36,597 nt of DNA, taken from the NCBI GenBank assembly GCA_019192485.1, contig JAHCMJ010000009.1, forward strand, positions 1 to 36,597, given 5' to 3'. How positions within the stretch are numbered: the stretch's first letter is position 1; every line of letters begins with the position of its first letter. Below, piece by piece: positions 32,729 through 36,597 of the stretch. Origin of the DNA: Cyclobacteriaceae bacterium HetDA_MAG_MS6. GTDB taxonomy: Bacteria; Bacteroidota; Bacteroidia; Cytophagales; Cyclobacteriaceae. The notes below the pieces were generated by a model. That model searched no databases. It saw only the letters and a program-made list of their open reading frames with translations, and had not been told where the DNA came from. The translations under genes and the position numbers were made by a program.

Positions 32729-35299
32729 ATGAAAACAATCACCAATCCCAGCTATGGAATATGTCTTTTCTTTTTTCTTGTAAGTTTCATTACCGAGGCA
32801 TCATCTATTAATGTAGAAAGTCTTTGTGGGCTCAACCCGAGGCGTCATCGTTGGGAAGTGAGTAACACAAGCGATGAGCGAATAAAAGTCAATTATCAGA
32901 TTCTTCCAGGCGGAAGTCTTCGAAAAATTTGGATAAATCCAGGTGAATCCAAAACAATCTCAAGACCCGTGGCAGAGGGCACCACCCTTCAAACGACAAT
33001 TGGAGATGAAACTCAAACCTTTGAAGCGGATACTTCTATTTGTTATATCGACGGAATAGAGTTTACCAGTGTATGTGCTGATAATCCATTTAGGAGGAGG
33101 TGGAGGGTACGCAACCCTAATAATTTCTCAGTCTATGTCGAGTTCGAAGTTTATGGTAAGACCGAAAAAAAAGGCCTTTGGTTACCTAAGGCAGGCAAAG
33201 GCGTTGAGAAGTGGGATGGAGATGGCGTGCTGGAGTATAAGTTTTTTACCACCAAAGCCTTTGAGGGATCGAATACCACGAAAATCTATTATGGAGATAA
33301 CCAACAAAAGACAAAGGCCTCCTGCAATTGTATTTGCCCACTGCCTGAGGGCTCAGTGACCGTTTCATCAAAATGCTCTGATAGACGAAATCGCTACCTA
33401 TGGCAAGTGAATAATCTCAACGACAAGAAAATATGGGTTCAGTTGAGTACTAACGGCAAATGGACCTCTGTTCCAGCTGCAGTTCCGGATCCTGCATCTG
33501 ATGAGGGTCCCATGTTTATCCCTGGCACGAAAAATATCTATACTAACACTGATTCAAGGTCTTTCTCAGTGACCTATGGTGACGATATGGAATCTAATGA
33601 AGCCACGACTAACGGACCTTGTATTGATATTGACCCGGGGATAGTTTTTGACCCCCACGGTATTTATTATATCGACAACACAACTGATATGGTCTACAGT
33701 GTTGATCTGACGGATGGTTCAGGACCACTAGCAAACCTGACCGCCCTGTTTCAGTCGCCATACGGAGGTACTCATATGAGCCTTAATACCAATGGAGATC
33801 GGCTATACCTGGTTCAAGGTGGAGGTAAGAATCGATATGGTTATTTGGACCTGAATACTAAAGAATACTTTGAAGTGGGCGCACTTCACCTGGGAGCGAT
33901 CTACCAGGTGACTTTTAGCCCTCACGGCGAAATGTACTTCGCTGCAAACAGGCTCAATGAAGTGATGGTGATGGCCGATCCCGAATCAGGGGAGTTCGAA
34001 AGCTTTGGCAAGGTCAAAATTGATAATAGTGATGAATTCATCAAAATCAATGGAGCTGACATGGCCTTTGATGAAGACGGTACTTTTTACGTGGCAACAC
34101 ACCAGGGCAAAAAGATTTATACCGTTTCGGGAGTGAAGGATCACCTCCTAGCCGTAGAGCTCTCGACTACTGACGGTAAGTTGGCAACTGGCTTAGCCGT
34201 TTTGCAGTCTGGTACCGGAGATTTGATTTTTTCGGCAAAAGGTCAGACGGCGATGACGGTAGTCAATGTCAATACCCAAGCAGTAACGGAATATGCACTT
34301 AGTGGCGATCTGAGTGTAATGGGTTGGGGAGATATGACCACCGGTCAACTAGACTTTAGGGAGAGGTGCAATGGTTACGCTTCAAATGTTCTCTTTTACG
34401 GCCCTGGATCCTTGGCAAGTCTGGAAGAAGGATCAATGCCTCCGGCCGAGAGAAGAGATATTAATAATGCGCTTGGAGCACCACAAGAAAGTGATCATTT
34501 GAACTTTGTATCCCTTGGCTTTGGTGGTAGCATCGAGCTCGAGTTGTCTTCACCGGTGTACAATACCAACAAAAATGGTATTTATGTGGATAATCCTAAT
34601 TCTATCAATTTTGGGGAGAAGTCCTATGCGGATTTGGTAATTGTAGAAACGAGCTACGGTAGAATGAACCAAAACTGTGGCCCGGATCAGGATGAAAACT
34701 ACCCGGAAAAAATTCGTGTATTTGGCAAGCAGTCTTTGCTGGATGAAGTTTGGGTGGAATTAGCTTCAAGCGAATGTCGAACCTCTTTTATAGATGTGGC
34801 TCCCGCTATAGACGAAGGACTGGATTTTGTGCAATACATCAGGATAGTGGATATCACTGATCCAGCTAGACATAACCAGTTTGCAGATGGCTATGATGTT
34901 GACGGTGTCATCATATGTCCGGATGAGGTAGTAGCGGCCATCACCGGTGAAGGAAGATCAGGGTCGAACACTAATTCTTTGGTCAATGCAAGAACTGAAG
35001 AAAGTCAATTTGAGCTCAATCATGAATTCATTAACAAGGCCCCAAATGAGGTCCTGCCGATGGAAATTCAAATGAGTATTTACCCTAATCCGGTTGTAGA
35101 TCGCCTCAATTTTATGATAGGCGAATCATGGAATGAGGCTGCGGTGAATGTGCTAAATGTATCAGGGCAACTGGTCTTAAATGGTAATATTTCGACCTAT
35201 GACCCAGGATTGAATATTGAAACACTCAAGACAGGAACGTATATTGTGCAATTACATCTTAATGGCAGAATGGATTCTCGGACTTTTGTAGTTCGATAA
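32729..35299 (+). CDS. T9SS-secreted protein with three N-terminal Cys/Arg repeats, propeller-like region and sorting domain
   Basis: I start this at ATG 32729 (signal Met-Lys-Thr-Ile ... Glu-Ala-Ser-Ser), 856 residues; ATG 32720 would add three. Three units of about 75-95 residues follow the signal, each opening with Cys and an Arg-rich pair then a Trp ('CGLNPRRHRWEVSN', 'CADNPFRRRWRVRN', 'CSDRRNRYLWQVNN') and ending near Cys; family not known to me. From about residue 315 to 555 a beta-propeller-like part has 'PHGIYYIDN', 'SPHGEMYFAAN' and 'DEDGTFYVATHQG'. A beta-sandwich domain (about 570-740, 'NNALGAPQESDHLNFVSLGFGGS', 'ADLVIVET', 'ADGYDVDGVII') resembles some surface-protein adhesion domains. 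The last 75 residues are a T9SS type A sorting domain ('SIYPNPVVDRLNF', 'LNVSGQLV', 'LKTGTYIVQL', 'FVVR'). Likely a surface or released protein. Confidence 0.87.
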   Translation: MKTITNPSYGICLFFFLVSFITEASSINVESLCGLNPRRHRWEVSNTSDERIKVNYQILPGGSLRKIWINPGESKTISRPVAEGTTLQTTIGDETQTFEADTSICYIDGIEFTSVCADNPFRRRWRVRNPNNFSVYVEFEVYGKTEKKGLWLPKAGKGVEKWDGDGVLEYKFFTTKAFEGSNTTKIYYGDNQQKTKASCNCICPLPEGSVTVSSKCSDRRNRYLWQVNNLNDKKIWVQLSTNGKWTSVPAAVPDPASDEGPMFIPGTKNIYTNTDSRSFSVTYGDDMESNEATTNGPCIDIDPGIVFDPHGIYYIDNTTDMVYSVDLTDGSGPLANLTALFQSPYGGTHMSLNTNGDRLYLVQGGGKNRYGYLDLNTKEYFEVGALHLGAIYQVTFSPHGEMYFAANRLNEVMVMADPESGEFESFGKVKIDNSDEFIKINGADMAFDEDGTFYVATHQGKKIYTVSGVKDHLLAVELSTTDGKLATGLAVLQSGTGDLIFSAKGQTAMTVVNVNTQAVTEYALSGDLSVMGWGDMTTGQLDFRERCNGYASNVLFYGPGSLASLEEGSMPPAERRDINNALGAPQESDHLNFVSLGFGGSIELELSSPVYNTNKNGIYVDNPNSINFGEKSYADLVIVETSYGRMNQNCGPDQDENYPEKIRVFGKQSLLDEVWVELASSECRTSFIDVAPAIDEGLDFVQYIRIVDITDPARHNQFADGYDVDGVIICPDEVVAAITGEGRSGSNTNSLVNARTEESQFELNHEFINKAPNEVLPMEIQMSIYPNPVVDRLNFMIGESWNEAAVNVLNVSGQLVLNGNISTYDPGLNIETLKTGTYIVQLHLNGRMDSRTFVVR

Positions 35300-35325
35300 A
35301 CTTACGATTTGCCTACGAGACTAGA

Positions 35326-35352
35326 GGGCGGCTTTATAGCTGCCCTTTTTTT
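35326..35352 (+). terminator. Intrinsic terminator after the T9SS cargo gene
   Basis: GGGCGGC (35326-35332), loop TTTATA and GCTGCCC (35339-35345) form a 7-bp stem with one G-T wobble, followed by seven T. It lies 26 bases after the stop of the cargo gene and 81 bases before the arsC-like gene. Confidence 0.85.
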
Positions 35353-35433
35353 GTTTTTGTAGAGGATGAATATTTCCAGATTTTAATGAGAGGTAAGTCT
35401 GTCAAATATATAAGACCTAATTAATTTTAGGAT

Positions 35434-35775
35434 ATGACCGAGATATATCACAACCCCAGATGCGGCAAAAGCCGTCAGACCCTCAAACTCCTTCATGAGC
35501 GAGGTGAGCAAGTAACTGTTGTCGAATACATTAAATTTTGTCCTAGCAGAGAAAAGTTGAAAGAGATTCTGAAAAAACTGAATATGCAGGCGGAGGATAT
35601 TATTAGAAAAGGAGAGCCCATCTATCAGGAAAAGTACAAGGGGAAAGCATTAGGTGAGGAAGAATGGATAGATGCCATGGTGGAGGACCCTATTCTTATT
35701 GAAAGACCAATTGTGGTAAAAGCAGGAAAGGCAGCTATTGGCAGACCCCCTGAAGAGGTGATTTCCATACTCTAG
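35434..35775 (+). CDS. arsC: Arsenate reductase (glutaredoxin) family protein, ArsC/YfgD-like
   Basis: This 113-residue thioredoxin-fold protein has the ArsC signature 'IYHNPRCGKSRQTL' with catalytic Cys10 near the N-terminus and 'ERPIVVKAGKAAIGRPPEEV' at the end, which holds arginine positions that bind arsenate in the family. The length fits ArsC (about 115-140 residues). The enzyme reduces arsenate to arsenite with glutathione and glutaredoxin. Many bacteria have close relatives (YfgD type) with no resistance role, and no arsenic regulator or efflux gene is next to it, so the substrate is uncertain. A GTG start for a quinone oxidoreductase is six bases after its stop, so the two are probably in one operon. 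ATG 35434 is clear. Confidence 0.9.
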   Translation: MTEIYHNPRCGKSRQTLKLLHERGEQVTVVEYIKFCPSREKLKEILKKLNMQAEDIIRKGEPIYQEKYKGKALGEEEWIDAMVEDPILIERPIVVKAGKAAIGRPPEEVISIL

Positions 35776-35781
35776 CTGACT

Positions 35782-36597
35782 GTGAGAGCTGTACAAGTAG
35801 CTGCTTTTGATCCTCAGTACAATTTGTCTTTGAAAGAAGTAGCTGACCCTACACCAGTAGAGGGTGAAGTTTTGATCAAGGTTCACTATGCCGGGGTGAA
35901 TTTCCCTGATCTGCTCATATCAAAAGGACTATATCAATTTAAACCTGATCTACCATTTTCACCAGGAGGAGAAGTTGCTGGAATAGTGGAAGCCATTGGG
36001 GAGGGGGTTTCAGGCCTGGAAATTGGGGATCGCGTATTAGCCGCCATGGGATGGGGAGGGTTCGCAGAAAAAGCCATAGCACAAGCCAGCAATACTTTCA
36101 AAGTTCCCGAAGGTATTGACTTGAAAAGCGCATCTGTCTTACTCGAAACCTATGCAACCGCTTACCACGCTTTGAAGGACCGAGCGGAAATAAAAGATGG
36201 TGACAAGATATTGGTACTTGGAGCTTCGGGAGGAACAGGAATAGCTGCTGTGCAGTTAGCTAAGGTATTGGGGAATCAAGTTATCGCAGCTGCTTCTACT
36301 CAAGACAAACTCGAACTAGCACGTGAGAGTGGAGCAGACTACCTGGTAGATTACCACCAATCAGATTTGAAAGAATCTGTGAAAAAACTTGGAGGGGTAG
36401 ATATCATTTTCGATCCCGTTGGTGGAAGTCTTTCGGAAGCCGCTTTTCGTACCCTCCGGCCCGGTGGGAGGCACTTAGTAGTTGGTTTTGCTTCTGGCCA
36501 TATCCCGGCTATTCCTTGGAACCTGCCGCTTTTAAAAAGCGCCTCAATCGTTGGGGTTTTCTGGGGTGGTTTCTGGAGAAATTTTCCACAAAAGAAC
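35782..36597 (+). CDS. NADPH:quinone oxidoreductase-like medium-chain dehydrogenase (3' truncated by window)
   Basis: An open frame of 272 codons runs from GTG 35782 to the right edge. It gives the zinc-free quinone reductase part of the MDR superfamily: 'EVLIKVHYAGVNFPDLLISKGLYQ', 'PFSPGGEVAGIVEAIGEGV', 'GDRVLAAMGWGGFAEKAIA', and the Rossmann nucleotide loop 'LGASGGTGIAAVQLAK'. Then follow 'GADYLVDY' and 'DIIFDPVGGSLSEAAFRTL', as in two-electron quinone reductases using NADPH. Zinc-binding Cys/His residues of alcohol dehydrogenases are absent. The last part of the fold lies beyond the window. It follows the arsC-like gene by six bases, so it is probably co-transcribed. The exact substrate (quinone or enone) cannot be read. 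A CTG at 35776 is in frame but less likely. Confidence 0.9.
   Translation, partial: MRAVQVAAFDPQYNLSLKEVADPTPVEGEVLIKVHYAGVNFPDLLISKGLYQFKPDLPFSPGGEVAGIVEAIGEGVSGLEIGDRVLAAMGWGGFAEKAIAQASNTFKVPEGIDLKSASVLLETYATAYHALKDRAEIKDGDKILVLGASGGTGIAAVQLAKVLGNQVIAAASTQDKLELARESGADYLVDYHQSDLKESVKKLGGVDIIFDPVGGSLSEAAFRTLRPGGRHLVVGFASGHIPAIPWNLPLLKSASIVGVFWGGFWRNFPQKN

Noticed and set aside
35434-35775. Arsenic resistance operon
   Set aside because: Only an ArsC-like protein is present. No regulator, efflux pump or arsenite transferase is next to it.

Overview
The window looks like a chromosomal segment of a Bacteroidota bacterium, most likely a free-living or marine member of the Cytophagales. The evidence is two proteins ending in type IX secretion system (T9SS) type A sorting domains, two PorE-like OmpA proteins, a type III glutamine synthetase, a Lacal_2735-type small protein, a paired MacB/FtsX permease, lipoproteins with an acidic stretch after the cysteine, and a TAnnTTTG-type -7 element. 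UGA is an ordinary stop here: it ends several intact genes. I see no rRNA, tRNA, CRISPR array, insertion sequence or phage gene.

Layout. 1-636 holds the end of an unknown gene and a small putative lipoprotein. 856-11304 is one continuous reading frame of about 3,480 codons for a giant secreted protein. It has a signal peptide, an N-terminal region of about 500 residues, about 8 kb of aspartate-rich thrombospondin type 3-like calcium-binding repeats with a duplicated 141-residue module, an Fn3-like segment and a T9SS sorting domain. The frame is cut by one in-frame TGA at 8119-8121, exactly where sister repeats have GGA (Gly). 11307-14222 holds rsmE (whose normal ATG appears to have been lost) and glnN. 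14240-18386 holds a translationally coupled pair of small envelope proteins, a lone ABC permease and a TPR protein. 18387-18851 has no recognisable gene. 18852-21095 is a lipoprotein hydrolase plus a TlpA-like thioredoxin. 21099-24299 runs on the minus strand: a Lacal_2735 protein, a MORN-repeat protein, a conserved hypothetical protein and fabH. 24350-28449 holds two tandem PorE-like TPR/PD40/OmpA proteins. 28556-30263 is an SRAP-like protein without its catalytic residues and a YheT-type hydrolase. 30385-36597 runs on the plus strand: pyruvate dehydrogenase E2, hslV, a second T9SS cargo, arsC-like, and a quinone oxidoreductase that runs off the end.

How they fit. The common theme is the cell envelope. 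Two T9SS cargos sit in the same region as two proteins with the domain order of PorE, an accessory T9SS component. Among these are housekeeping genes for nitrogen assimilation, fatty acid initiation, central carbon metabolism, ribosome methylation and proteolysis. The points most worth a second look are the in-frame stop that separates the giant cargo from its sorting signal, the damaged rsmE start, the degenerate SRAP protein, and a Cys in place of the peptidoglycan-binding Asp in one of the two OmpA paralogues.
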